Origin: an uncultured Oscillospiraceae bacterium
Lineage (GTDB): Bacteria > Bacillota > Clostridia > Oscillospirales > Oscillospiraceae
Assembly (NCBI GenBank): GCA_934572325.1
Contig: CAKTKT010000018.1
Coordinates: 1 to 32,600 of the forward strand
Reading direction: 5' to 3'
Length of the DNA stretch: 32,600 nt
The position numbers were made by a program, and so were the translations under genes. Shown piece by piece: positions 1 through 8,384 of the stretch (positions within the stretch are counted from its first letter, which is position 1; each line of letters opens with the position of its first letter). The notes below the pieces were generated by a model. It worked only from the letters and a program-made list of their open reading frames with translations, was not told the DNA's origin and ran no database searches.

Positions 1-13
1 ACAACTTACCCAT
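1..13 (-). CDS. Possible 5' end of the next gene (4 codons only, runs off the window)
   Basis: Downstream of the radical SAM stop there is an ATG at 13-11 preceded by a good ribosome site, GGAGGGG (24-18), with a four-base gap TCTC. It reads Met-Gly-Lys-Leu before the window ends. The spacing and the tight packing of the operon suggest another co-transcribed gene, but four codons cannot identify it. In other Firmicutes smc or ftsY often follow rnc; that is only a guess here. Confidence 0.35.
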
Positions 14-45
14 GAGACCCCTCCGCTGGCTGTCTCCCGCTGAGG

Positions 46-1083
46 TCACTGTACAATATGTTTGACAAACCTACATAGCACGGCGATTTCGCCGTTCGGC
101 AGCGCCGCAGGGCGTATTTTCAGCGATTTGAGCTGAAAACGCGCGGCGAGCCAGGCGATATTTCGTCTGTGCTGTCCAATGAGCTGACTGAGCCTTGCCG
201 CGTCCACGCCGAGCGTCACCGCGCTCTCCGGCGCGATATTCGCCGCCGCGAGGAGCGCTTCCGCCCGCTCGCGCATTATCCGGCTGCGCACAAGCTCGCC
301 CAGCGCAGGATGGTACGCCCCGCCCGCCGCCGCGCCGCCGGACAGCTCCTCCGTCGGGTTGAGCCCGAGGCGGATGACGGGTATGCCCGCGCTCTCAAAG
401 AGCGGCGCTATCCGCGCGCAGTATTCCACCGCGTCCTCCACGGTATGCTCCTTATACCGCCCCGCCCGCCAGAGGTCATAGAGCGCCGTGCCGCGCACAA
501 TGACGGTGGGGTAAATGCGCACCCCGTCCGGCTCAAGGCCGATGATGCGCCGCGCGGTATCCTCGCACCTCTCCGGCGTGTCGCCGGGCAGCCCCGTCAT
601 CATCTGCAAAATGAGCCGGAAGCCTGCGGCGCGTATCATGCGCGAGGCGTTCTCCACATCGGCGGCGGTATGCCCGCGCCCCGAGAGCGCGAGCACCTCG
701 TCGCACATCGACTGTGCGCCAAGCTCCACCGTCTCCACGCCGTATTCCCTCAGCCGCGCGAGCACCGCGCCGTCTATCGCGTCCGGTCGCGTGGAAAGGC
801 GCAGCGCGTCTATCTCCCCCGCGTCCAGATGCCGCTTCGCCGCGGCGAGCAGCGCCGTCTGCTGCGGCACGGGGATGGCGGTGAAGCTGCCCCCGTAAAA
901 CGCCAATTGCCGCTTTGCCCCTGTGCGGGGCAAGGCGGCGGCTGCCTTGATAGCTTTGTCAACATCGGCGGCGCAGGCGGGCGCGGCGCTGCCGGAGATT
1001 TTGCGCTGGTTGCAGAACACGCAGTCGTTCGGGCAGCCCAGATGCGGCACGAACACCGGAATGATGCTCTCTCGCGCGCTCAT
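46..1083 (-). CDS. Radical SAM protein, Elp3-like family, found next to rnc in Clostridia
   Basis: A 345-residue protein with the radical SAM iron-sulfur signature Cys17-x3-Cys21-x2-Cys24 (GCPNDCVFCNQ) close to its N-terminus, followed by a GG-type SAM-binding stretch (FYGGSFTA, about residues 63-70) and a TIM-barrel-like middle with ELGAQSM near 120. This is the Elp3/oxygen-independent coproporphyrinogen-oxidase-like subgroup often annotated simply as radical SAM protein. It should bind a 4Fe-4S cluster and cleave S-adenosylmethionine; the substrate is unknown and I do not assign one. There is no acetyltransferase domain, so it is not a full Elp3. Its ATG overlaps the rnc stop as ATGA, so it is probably translationally coupled to rnc. 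Confidence 0.85.
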   Translation of the reverse strand: MSARESIIPVFVPHLGCPNDCVFCNQRKISGSAAPACAADVDKAIKAAAALPRTGAKRQLAFYGGSFTAIPVPQQTALLAAAKRHLDAGEIDALRLSTRPDAIDGAVLARLREYGVETVELGAQSMCDEVLALSGRGHTAADVENASRMIRAAGFRLILQMMTGLPGDTPERCEDTARRIIGLEPDGVRIYPTVIVRGTALYDLWRAGRYKEHTVEDAVEYCARIAPLFESAGIPVIRLGLNPTEELSGGAAAGGAYHPALGELVRSRIMRERAEALLAAANIAPESAVTLGVDAARLSQLIGQHRRNIAWLAARFQLKSLKIRPAALPNGEIAVLCRFVKHIVQ

Positions 1084-1757
1084 GCATCCATGCCCTCAAG
1101 CGCCTGACGCGCCGCCATCTGCTCCGCCTCTTTTTTCGTTCTGCCGCTGCCCTCGCCCGCGGCGACGCCGTTGATGTACACGCCGAAGCGGAACGTCTTG
1201 CAGTGATCCGGTCCGCTCTCGCCGATAAGCTCATAGCTGATGCGCTGGTCGCGCCTGCGCTGCACCAGCTCCTGAAGCCGCGTCTTATAGTCGTCCGAGC
1301 AGTGCTGCTCCCCAAGCTCCGCGCGCGAGAGTATCCTTTCGACGATGAAGCGGCGAGACTGCTCCATGCTGCCGGTGTCGATATACATTGCGGCGATGAT
1401 GGACTCCACCATGTCGGCAAGGATGGAGGCGCGCTCGCGCCCGCCGGTGTGCTCCTCCCCGCGCCCGAGGCGCATATACCGCCCCAGCCCCAGCTCGAGC
1501 GCCACGCGGTGCAGGCTCGCCTCGCACACAAGCTCGGCGCGCAGGCGCGTCATGCGCCCCTCGGGGAGCTTCGGCTCGTGCCGGTAGAGGAAATCCGCCG
1601 TAACAGCGCCGAGGATCGAGTCGCCCAGAAACTCCAGCCGCTCATAGCTCTCCGCGCCGCCGTGGCGCTCGTTGGCGTATGAGCTGTGCGTGAGCGCGGT
1701 TGCGAGCAGCGCCTTGTTTTTGAATGTGTAGCCTATGGCGGCTTCAAGCTTGTCCAT
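1080..1757 (-). CDS. rnc: Ribonuclease III
   Basis: A 225-residue double-strand-specific endoribonuclease for rRNA precursor and mRNA processing in the cytoplasm. The catalytic signature ERLEFLGDSIL lies at residues 39-49, with the second acidic cluster in ADMVESIIAAMY around 112-123. The C-terminal third, from about residue 155, is a double-stranded RNA-binding domain ending in KKEAEQMAARQAL. Length matches the family. The ATG at 1757 lies inside the plsX coding end (14-base overlap), with GAGGAGGAAA as its ribosome site. Its stop overlaps the start of the radical SAM gene. In many Firmicutes acpP sits between plsX and rnc; here it does not. Confidence 0.97.
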   Translation of the reverse strand: MDKLEAAIGYTFKNKALLATALTHSSYANERHGGAESYERLEFLGDSILGAVTADFLYRHEPKLPEGRMTRLRAELVCEASLHRVALELGLGRYMRLGRGEEHTGGRERASILADMVESIIAAMYIDTGSMEQSRRFIVERILSRAELGEQHCSDDYKTRLQELVQRRRDQRISYELIGESGPDHCKTFRFGVYINGVAAGEGSGRTKKEAEQMAARQALEGMDA

Positions 1758-2772
1758 TTTCCTCCTCGCCCTTGAGCTTCATGTATTCGATGTTCGCGTT
1801 TATGTCGTCGATAAGTCCGGATTCGGCAAAGGCGATCGCCTGACGCACGGCGGCAAAGATGCTCGCCGCGTTGGACGAGCCGTGCGCCTTCACAACGGGC
1901 TTGGATATGCCGATGAGCGCCGTGCCGCCGACCTCATTGACGTCCATGGACTTTTTCATGTTTTTGAGATCGCCCTTCAAAACGGCGGCGGCGAGCTTGT
2001 TGGCGGCGCTCTTGCAGAAAACGCCCTTGAGCGCGCCCATCATGAACTTTATAACGCCCTCCGTCGTTTTCAGCAGAACGTTGCCCGTGAACCCGTCCGT
2101 CACGACAACCTCCATCCTGCCCGCGAACACATCCGTGCCCTCGACATTGCCGATGAAGTTTATCCTGCCCTCGTCGCCCGCCTTTTTCAGCAGCGCGAAC
2201 GCCTGATGCTGCAGCGTGCCGCCCTTGGCGTCCTCCGTGCCGACGTTGAGAAGCCCGACGCGCGGCGCTTCGCAGCCCATGAGCCTGCGCGCGTAGAAGC
2301 TGCCCATGAACGCGAATTGCAGCAGGTATTCCGCCGTGCACTCCACATTCGCGCCGCAGTCAATGAGCATGACGCCGTGCTCCCCCGCGGGGAGGACTGG
2401 CGCGAGCGCCGCGCGTCGGATGCCGCGGATGCGCTTGACGGTGAGCGTCGCGCCGGTCAGAAGCGCGCCCGTGCTGCCCGCCGAGACGGCCGCGTCGCCC
2501 GCGCCGTCGCGCAGGAGGTTGAGCGCCACCGCCATGGAGGAATCCCTCTTGCGGCGTATGGCGGTGCTGGGGTCGTCCTCCATGGTGACGGTCTCCGTGG
2601 CGTTGACCACGTCTATATCCTCGCAGCCCTCGGCGGCAAGGCACTCGCGCACGCGCTGCTCTGCGCCGACGAGCGTGACGTCCACGCCCAGCTCGCGCCT
2701 TGCGCGCACCGCGCCCTTTACGATCTCCTGCGGGGCGTTGTCGCCGCCCATTGCGTCAATTATTATCCTCAC
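1744..2772 (-). CDS. plsX: Phosphate acyltransferase PlsX
   Basis: A 342-residue enzyme that makes acyl-phosphate from acyl-ACP, the first step of phospholipid synthesis in most Gram-positive bacteria, acting at the cytoplasmic face of the membrane. The N-terminus (IIIDAMGGDNAPQEIVKG) is the family hallmark, and LLNVGTEDAKG and VTDGFTGNVLLKT are further conserved blocks. The start is GTG at 2772, overlapping the trmFO stop as GTGA; no ATG start fits better. The 3' end overlaps rnc by 14 bases. No fapR or acpP is seen nearby. Confidence 0.96.
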   Translation of the reverse strand: MRIIIDAMGGDNAPQEIVKGAVRARRELGVDVTLVGAEQRVRECLAAEGCEDIDVVNATETVTMEDDPSTAIRRKRDSSMAVALNLLRDGAGDAAVSAGSTGALLTGATLTVKRIRGIRRAALAPVLPAGEHGVMLIDCGANVECTAEYLLQFAFMGSFYARRLMGCEAPRVGLLNVGTEDAKGGTLQHQAFALLKKAGDEGRINFIGNVEGTDVFAGRMEVVVTDGFTGNVLLKTTEGVIKFMMGALKGVFCKSAANKLAAAVLKGDLKNMKKSMDVNEVGGTALIGISKPVVKAHGSSNAASIFAAVRQAIAFAESGLIDDINANIEYMKLKGEEENGQA

Positions 2773-4082
2773 AGTCTGAATACCTCCTTCGTAAGCAGCT
2801 TGTCTATTATATCCAGCGAGCGCCGCGAGATCTCGGCGTTCTTGTTTCTCTTGCCCTTTACCCTGTAGCCCAGCGGCGTGATGATGCCGAAGTTGATGTT
2901 CATCGGCTGAAAGTCGCCCACGCTGCCGCCGGAGATATACTCCGCCAGCGCGCCTATGGCGGTCTCCTGCGGGAAGTCCGCGCTCTCAAGCCCGAGCACG
3001 CGCGCGGCGGTCTCTATCCCGACGAGCATACCGGATGCCGCCGACTCCACATAGCCCTCAACGCCGGTCATCTGTCCGGCGAAGCTGATCCGCTCGTCGG
3101 AGCGCAGGCGGTAATACCGGTCGAGGAGCTTGGGGCTGTTGAGATACGTGTTGCGGTGCATCACACCATAGCGCACGAACTGCGCGTCGTGCAGCGCGGG
3201 GATCATGGAGAAAACGCGCTTCTGCTCGCCCCAGGTGAGGTGGGTCTGGAAGCCGACGAGGTTGTACAGCGTGCCCTCGGCGTTGTCGCGCCGGAGCTGC
3301 ACCACGGCGTAACTTTCGCGTCCGGTGCGCGGGTCGATAAGCCCGACGGGCTTGAGCGGACCGTAGCGCAGGGTGTCCTCCCCTCGGCGCGCCATGACCT
3401 CCACCGGCATACAGCCCTCGAACACGCCCGCATCGTCAAAGCCGTGCACCTGCGCCTCCTTCGCGCGCGCAAGCTCGCCGACGAAGGCGAGATACTCCTC
3501 TTTATTCATCGGGCAGTTGACATAGTCCGCCGTGCCCTTATCGTAGCGCGAGGCGAAAAACGCGCCGGACATATCCACGCTCTCCAGCGTGACGATGGGG
3601 GCGACGGCGTCGTAAAAATGCAGGTCGCTCTCCGGACAGAGCGCGGCTATCTTCTCCGCTATCGCGTCGCTTGAGAGCGGACCTGTCGCAATGACGACCG
3701 TGCCATCCGGTATCTCTGTCGCCTCGGCGGATATGAGCTCAATATTTTCGCACGCGGTGAGCCTGTCGGTGACATATCTTGAAAAGCCCTCCCTGTCCAC
3801 GGCGAGCGCCCCGCCCGCCGCGACGCGGTTCGCGTCCGCGCTCTCCATAATGAGCGAGCCGAGACGGCGCAGCTCCTCCTTCAGCAGCCCCACCGCGTTC
3901 GTCAGATCGTCGCTGCGCAGGGAGTTGGAGCAGACAAGCTCCGCAAAATATTTCGACGTGTGCGCCGGGGTCATCTTCGCTGGCTTCATCTCCACAAGGC
4001 GCACGCCAACGCCGCGCCTTGCAAGCTGCCACGCGCACTCGCTCCCCGCAAGCCCCGCGCCGAGGACGGTCACTTTTTCCAT
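2769..4082 (-). CDS. trmFO: tRNA (uracil-54-C5)-methyltransferase, folate/FAD-dependent
   Basis: A 437-residue flavoprotein that methylates U54 of tRNA to ribothymidine using methylenetetrahydrofolate and FAD. The dinucleotide-binding GAGLAGSECA lies at residues 8-17, Cys51 in ELVCSNSLRSDD matches the family's first conserved cysteine, and NCPMNKEEY contains the second (catalytic) one. The C-terminus carries the GGVGDFQPMNINFG-like block (seen as GSVGDFQPMNINFG). The frame is open for a further 217 codons upstream, but that part is an out-of-frame reading of topA; the true start is the ATG at 4082, which shares one base with the topA TAA stop (TAATG). Homologous start: MEKVTVLGAG. Confidence 0.96.
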   Translation of the reverse strand: MEKVTVLGAGLAGSECAWQLARRGVGVRLVEMKPAKMTPAHTSKYFAELVCSNSLRSDDLTNAVGLLKEELRRLGSLIMESADANRVAAGGALAVDREGFSRYVTDRLTACENIELISAEATEIPDGTVVIATGPLSSDAIAEKIAALCPESDLHFYDAVAPIVTLESVDMSGAFFASRYDKGTADYVNCPMNKEEYLAFVGELARAKEAQVHGFDDAGVFEGCMPVEVMARRGEDTLRYGPLKPVGLIDPRTGRESYAVVQLRRDNAEGTLYNLVGFQTHLTWGEQKRVFSMIPALHDAQFVRYGVMHRNTYLNSPKLLDRYYRLRSDERISFAGQMTGVEGYVESAASGMLVGIETAARVLGLESADFPQETAIGALAEYISGGSVGDFQPMNINFGIITPLGYRVKGKRNKNAEISRRSLDIIDKLLTKEVFRL

Positions 4083-6370
4083 TATTTCTCTGTTTCTTCC
4101 CTTGTTGTCTTTTTCGCCGCGGTCTTTTTGGCGGCGGGCTTTTTCGCCGCAGTCGTTTTCTTTGCCGCCGCAGTCGTTCTTTTCGCGGCGGGCTTCTTCG
4201 CGGCGGGCTTGGCGCTCTCCTCTGTGGCGGCGTCCGTTCCCTCGGCGGGAGCGGCGGATTTCTTCTTGTACCCGCGCTGATCCTCCGGCACGAAGCTGGC
4301 GCACTCCGGATTTTCGCAGAAGCTCTTGGAGTGCCCCCTGCCGCTGCGCTTGAACATCGTCTTGCCGCAGGCGGGGCAGAAGTCCTTCGTCGGAACGTTC
4401 CAGGTTATGAAGCCGCAGTCCGTGCCGCGCTCGCAGGCGTAGAACACGTAGCCCTTTTTCGACGTGCGCTTGAGTATCCTGCCGCCGCACCTGGGGCACT
4501 TGCCCGGCATCTCGACGACGATGGGCTTTGTGAACGTACACTCCGGAAAGCCGGGGCACGCGAGAAAGTACCCGAATTTGCCCTTTTTGACGACCATCTG
4601 CCGCCCGCAGACGTCGCAGTATTCGTCGCTGAGCACGTCCGGCACCTTTATGCGCACGCCGTCGAGCGCCTTCTCCGCCTCTTTCATCTCGCCGCTGAAA
4701 TCCTTGTAGAAATCCGCAAGCACATCGCGCCACGCCGCCTTGCCGTTTTCTATCTCGTCAAGCTCCGCCTCCATCTGGTTGGTGAATTTCAGATCCACAA
4801 TGTCGGCGAAATGCTCCTTCATCAGCTTTGTCACCACCTCGCCCAGCGGCGTGGGGCGGAGGTACTTGCCCTCCTTTATGACATAGTCGTGGGCGGTTAT
4901 GGTGGATATGGTGGGCGCGTAGGTTGACGGGCGGCCGATGCCCTTCTCCTCCATCGCGCGGATGAGCGTCGCCTCGGTGTAGCGCGCGGGCGGCTGGGTG
5001 AACTGCTGGTCGGGGGTCAGCTTCTCAAGGAACACCCGCTGCCCCTCGCTGAGACTGGGCAGGGGGTTGGCAAGCTCGGCGCTCTCCTCGTCGCGCGTCT
5101 CCTCATACACGGCGGTGTAGCCGGCAAACTTCATCTCGGAGTAATTCGCGCGGAACACGTGACCGGCGCTCTCGGTATCGACGGAGACATTGTCGTACAC
5201 GGCGTTTGCCATCTGGCAGGCGGTGAAGCGCCCCCAGATAAGGCGATAGAGCCGATACTGCTCCTGCGTGAGATCCTTTCGCGCCATCTCCGGCGTGAGG
5301 TTTACGTCCGTGGGGCGTATCGCCTCGTGCGCGTCCTGCGCGCCCGCCTTCGTCTTGAAGCGGCGCGGCTGCGCGGGGCAGTACTCCGCGCCGTAGCGCC
5401 GCGTGATATATGCGCGCGCGGCGGCGAGCGCCTCGTCGGAGAGACGCAGGGAGTCGGTGCGCATATAGGTGATGAGCCCGACGCTGCCCTGTCCGCTTAT
5501 CTCCACGCCCTCATAGAGCTGCTGGGCGATGGACATGGTGCGGCGCGGCGTCATGCCGAGACGGCGCGACGCCTCCTGCTGCAGCGTGGAGGTGATGAAC
5601 GGCGGCGCGGGGGATTTCTGCTTCTCGCCGCGCTTGACGGTCTTTATAACGAACGGCGCGTCGGTCACGTCGGCAATAACGGCGTTGACCTCCGCCTCGC
5701 TTTTCAGCTCTCTCTTTTTGTCCGCCGTGCCGTAATAGCGCGCGGTAAAGCCCGCCTCCGGCGTGCCGCAGTTGAGGTGCGTGTCGAGCAGCCAGTATTC
5801 CTCGCTGACGAACGCCGCGATCTCCTCCTCGCGGTCAACGACCATGCGCGTCGCCACGGACTGTACCCGTCCTGCGGACAGCCCCGTTTTTACCTTGCGC
5901 CACAGCAGCGGCGACAGCTCATACCCGACTATGCGGTCAAGAATGCGGCGCGCCTGCTGCGCATCGACGAGATCCTGATCTATCGCGCGCGGGTTTTTTA
6001 TGCTCTCCGTGACGACTTTTTTTGTTATCTCGTTGAACGTCACGCGCTTTGCCTTCTCGTCGTCCAGCTCCAAAAGCTCCTTGAGGTGCCATGATATGGC
6101 CTCGCCCTCGCGGTCAGGGTCGGTCGCCAGATACACGGTCGGGGCGGCTTTGGACTCCTTCTTCAGCTCGTTTATAAGCTCGCGCTTATCCTTGACGGGG
6201 ATATACTGCGGCTCGAAGCCGTGCTCGATATCCACGCCCATCTTGCTCTTGGGCAGGTCGCGCAGATGCCCCATGGACGCGGTGACCTTATACCCGCTGC
6301 CCAGATACTTCTCTATTGTCTTAGCCTTTGCCGGGGACTCCACTATGACGAGTTCCTTTGCTTTTGCCAT
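4082..6370 (-). CDS. topA: DNA topoisomerase I (type IA)
   Basis: A 762-residue omega protein that relaxes negative supercoils. The toprim domain starts with VIVESPAKAKTIEKYLG (Glu11) and carries the acidic triad in TDPDREGEA (Asp84, Asp86, Glu88). The active-site tyrosine is Tyr302 in LITYMRTDS. Three Cys4 zinc modules follow in the C-terminal quarter: CDVCG...CPGFPEC, CPRCG...CERGTDC and CPACG...CENPEC. The last 58 or so residues (from about 704) are a lysine/alanine/threonine-rich tail made of PAAKK, TTAAKK-type repeats, resembling histone H1-like tails. The ATG at 6370 has GAGGAA five bases upstream, and that site overlaps the TGA that ends the dprA remnant. Confidence 0.98.
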   Translation of the reverse strand: MAKAKELVIVESPAKAKTIEKYLGSGYKVTASMGHLRDLPKSKMGVDIEHGFEPQYIPVKDKRELINELKKESKAAPTVYLATDPDREGEAISWHLKELLELDDEKAKRVTFNEITKKVVTESIKNPRAIDQDLVDAQQARRILDRIVGYELSPLLWRKVKTGLSAGRVQSVATRMVVDREEEIAAFVSEEYWLLDTHLNCGTPEAGFTARYYGTADKKRELKSEAEVNAVIADVTDAPFVIKTVKRGEKQKSPAPPFITSTLQQEASRRLGMTPRRTMSIAQQLYEGVEISGQGSVGLITYMRTDSLRLSDEALAAARAYITRRYGAEYCPAQPRRFKTKAGAQDAHEAIRPTDVNLTPEMARKDLTQEQYRLYRLIWGRFTACQMANAVYDNVSVDTESAGHVFRANYSEMKFAGYTAVYEETRDEESAELANPLPSLSEGQRVFLEKLTPDQQFTQPPARYTEATLIRAMEEKGIGRPSTYAPTISTITAHDYVIKEGKYLRPTPLGEVVTKLMKEHFADIVDLKFTNQMEAELDEIENGKAAWRDVLADFYKDFSGEMKEAEKALDGVRIKVPDVLSDEYCDVCGRQMVVKKGKFGYFLACPGFPECTFTKPIVVEMPGKCPRCGGRILKRTSKKGYVFYACERGTDCGFITWNVPTKDFCPACGKTMFKRSGRGHSKSFCENPECASFVPEDQRGYKKKSAAPAEGTDAATEESAKPAAKKPAAKRTTAAAKKTTAAKKPAAKKTAAKKTTREETEK

Positions 6371-6379
6371 TGCTGTTCC

Positions 6380-6622
6380 TCATTTCTTCGCTGTATTCAA
6401 CAAAATGCGTCTGCCCGCCTCGCGGCGCACAAAGCCCTTTATTTCCAAAACCGTGAGCTGGGCGAGCACCGTCGCGGTGGTCAAGCCTGTGGTCTCTATT
6501 ATGTCGTCTATATGCGAGCCGTCGGGCGCGATAGCGTTCACTATCTTTAACTGCAGCTCGCTGAGCTGACAGAGCTGGTCTTTCAAGTCAATATAGCGCC
6601 TGCCGTTTTCCTTGTCAATGAC
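6380..6622 (-). pseudogene. dprA: Detached winged-helix (DML1-like) C-terminal domain of DprA
   Basis: In the same frame as the DprA core and directly after its TAA, the sequence continues VIDKENGRRYIDLKDQL, then a well-formed winged helix (SHIDDIIETTGLTTATVLAQL, EIKGFVRREAGRRI) and stops at 6380. This is the normal DprA C-terminal domain, and the bridging residues read like a normal DprA linker, so one nonsense codon separates the two parts. The best independent start would be TTG at 6586, without a clear ribosome site. Either it is untranslated remnant, is reached by readthrough, or is re-initiated as a domain of about 68 residues. Its TGA is embedded in the topA ribosome site. Confidence 0.85.
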
Positions 6623-7432
6623 TTATTTTGTTTTATTTCGGCGAACGGGTCTTTTTTGCGCCCTGACGCCGTCGTCGAGCGCCGCGATCCCTGCTCGCTC
6701 GGCGCATATCTCCGGACGGTGGATATGCGCCGGATAACGCCATTCAAATTCGCTCATCACATCCCAACCGCGCGTGACGAGCTTCGCCCCGTCCTTGAGA
6801 TAGCCGAGCGTGCCCGCGCTCATGGCGGCGTCGGCATTGGCGGGCACGGCGAATATCTCCTTGCCCTGCTCCGCCGCCTCCTCGATAAAAAGGCGCGTGC
6901 CGCTGCGCTCCGGCGCTTCCACCGCCACAGCGCCGACGGAGAGCCCCGCGGTCACGCGGTTCCTGTCGCGGAAAAAGCCGCGGCGCTGCTCGCTTCCGGG
7001 CGCGTACTCGCTCAAAAGCGCGCCGTACTGCGCGACCTCCTCCGCGAGCTTCCCCTCCGCCAGCTCATGCGCCGTGCCGAGCACGCCTATGCACACCCCG
7101 CCCGCGCCGAGCGCACCGACGGCTGCCGCCGCGTCAACGCCCGCCGTCAGTCCGGAGGCGACTATGCCGCCGCAGCGGACGATCTCCCCGGCGATGCCGC
7201 GCGCCATCCTTACGCCGTACTCCGTCGCCCGCCTCGTGCCAACAACGGCGATGACGGCGTTGTCGTCCACGCGCGGGAGCGTTCCGCGCACATACAGCAC
7301 CGGCGGCGGGGCGTATATATTCTTCAGCCTTGAGGGATAGTCGCGGTCGTCATATGTGAGGATAGCGAGCCTCTGCCGCCCGCACTCGTCCATTACGCGC
7401 TCCGCGCGGTCAAGGTCGCGCCGCTCCAGCAC
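6623..7432 (-). CDS. dprA: DprA/Smf Rossmann-fold core, truncated at both ends
   Basis: A 269-residue piece of DprA, the single-strand DNA-binding RecA loader of natural transformation. Visible blocks are AVVGTRRATEYG (residues 63-73), SGLTAGVD (93-100), FRDRNRVTAGLS and AVEAPERSGTR, i.e. the DprA Rossmann core. The family serine of VGSR is threonine here, and the usual His of the GIDxxAH block is missing (GVDAAAAVGAL). The GTG start at 7432 has GAGGA seven bases upstream. The same frame remains open further upstream and still resembles the SAM-like N-terminus back to about 7520, but no ATG, GTG or TTG occurs there and the first 25 or so residues are gone. The winged helix is cut off by TAA at 6625-6623. 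Probably non-functional or a core-only protein. Confidence 0.8.
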   Translation of the reverse strand: MLERRDLDRAERVMDECGRQRLAILTYDDRDYPSRLKNIYAPPPVLYVRGTLPRVDDNAVIAVVGTRRATEYGVRMARGIAGEIVRCGGIVASGLTAGVDAAAAVGALGAGGVCIGVLGTAHELAEGKLAEEVAQYGALLSEYAPGSEQRRGFFRDRNRVTAGLSVGAVAVEAPERSGTRLFIEEAAEQGKEIFAVPANADAAMSAGTLGYLKDGAKLVTRGWDVMSEFEWRYPAHIHRPEICAERAGIAALDDGVRAQKRPVRRNKTK

Positions 7433-7550
7433 CTCCGCGTCCTCGCGGCGGACGCCCTCAAGCGCGGCAAGCTCCCCCGTGGGCGCGAGAAACGCCTGCT
7501 CCGCGCCGCCATGCTCCGTCCCTCTTTCTATCTTACATATTAAATATATC

Positions 7551-8303
7551 TCAACCGCGCGCCATCTCCCACATCACGAGCGACGCGGCGACGGCGGCGT
7601 TGAGCGATTCGCTGCACGGGCGCATGGGGATGATAAGCTCCCCCGCGCACAGCTCCAAAAGCTCGCGGCTCAGCCCGCGCCCCTCGCTGCCGACTGCGAC
7701 GGCGGAATTTTTCAGCTCAAGCGCACGTATATCCGCCGCGCGCGGCGAGAGCGCCGCGCCGTAGAGCGCCATGCCGTTTTTCTCCAGCAGGGGCGCAAGC
7801 CCCGCCAACGGACAGCATATCACCCTCTGGCGGAATATCGCGCCCATCGTGGCGCGCACGGTCTTGGGGTTGTAAAGATCCGCGCACTCCCCCGTGAGTA
7901 TCACCGCGCCGACGCCGAAGGCGCTCGCACTGCGGATCACCGTGCCGACGTTGCCGGGGTCCTGCACGGTTTCAAGCACGAGGGCGTTTTTTATCGGCGC
8001 GGCGGCGTCCTCCGGCGGTATTTTCACGGTGAACACAGGTCCGGGGCTGTTTTTCATCGGGGAGGCGTAGTCGAAAAGCTCCGCCTCGGCGAGATACTGC
8101 GCCGTGCGCTCAAGCCCCGTAAGCTCCTGCGCGCCGTTTTTCCACAGCACGCTCGTGACCTCCGCGCCGAACGAGAGCGCCTCGCGCAGGGGCTTCATCC
8201 CGTCGCAGACGTATTCCCCCCGCTCTCTTCTGTACTCCCCGTCGGACGCGAGCAGCCGGAGCGCACGGATATATTCATTTTTGCGTGACGTTATCTTTTC
8301 CAT
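7551..8303 (-). CDS. SpoU/TrmH-family RNA 2'-O-ribose methyltransferase
   Basis: A 250-residue SPOUT-class methyltransferase. It has an N-terminal substrate-binding region (ITSRKNEYIRALRLL, typical of the RlmB/TsnR type) and the three SpoU motifs: DPGNVGTVIRSASAFG, VAVGSEGRGLS and IPMRPCSESLNAAVAASL. It should form a knotted dimer and methylate a ribose in rRNA or tRNA; the exact target cannot be told. The frame is open to 8387, but the promoter at 8344-8371 and family comparison place the start at the ATG at 8303 (GGCGAG upstream). It is the first gene of the housekeeping unit, followed directly by the broken dprA. Confidence 0.9.
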   Translation of the reverse strand: MEKITSRKNEYIRALRLLASDGEYRRERGEYVCDGMKPLREALSFGAEVTSVLWKNGAQELTGLERTAQYLAEAELFDYASPMKNSPGPVFTVKIPPEDAAAPIKNALVLETVQDPGNVGTVIRSASAFGVGAVILTGECADLYNPKTVRATMGAIFRQRVICCPLAGLAPLLEKNGMALYGAALSPRAADIRALELKNSAVAVGSEGRGLSRELLELCAGELIIPMRPCSESLNAAVAASLVMWEMARG

Positions 8304-8343
8304 ATTTTTCTCGCCATAAGGCGCTGCTTTTAAATTTGAAAAC

Positions 8344-8371
8344 ATTCTACCATATCTGTTCAGATTTGCAA
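8344..8371 (-). promoter_or_regulatory. Promoter of the housekeeping operon, with a palindrome filling its spacer
   Basis: On the minus strand TTGCAA (8371-8366) and TAGAAT (8349-8344) are 16 bases apart, close to the sigma-A consensus, 41 bases upstream of the ATG at 8303. The spacer contains the perfect inverted repeat ATCTG-TT-CAGAT (8354-8365), abutting the -35 box, which is a natural repressor position. It lies immediately downstream of the terminator of the preceding operon. Confidence 0.7.
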
Positions 8372-8384
8372 GGGCATACGGGCG

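Noticed and set aside
4083..4733. 217-codon upstream extension of the TrmFO frame
   Set aside because: It overlaps the zinc modules and tail of topA in another frame; TrmFO homologues begin at the ATG at 4082.
7400..7512. Short frame from an ATG at 7512 with a good ribosome site, just after the methyltransferase
   Set aside because: Out of frame with dprA; the translation is Arg/Ser-rich and looks like a shadow. It may be a relic of the lost dprA start region.
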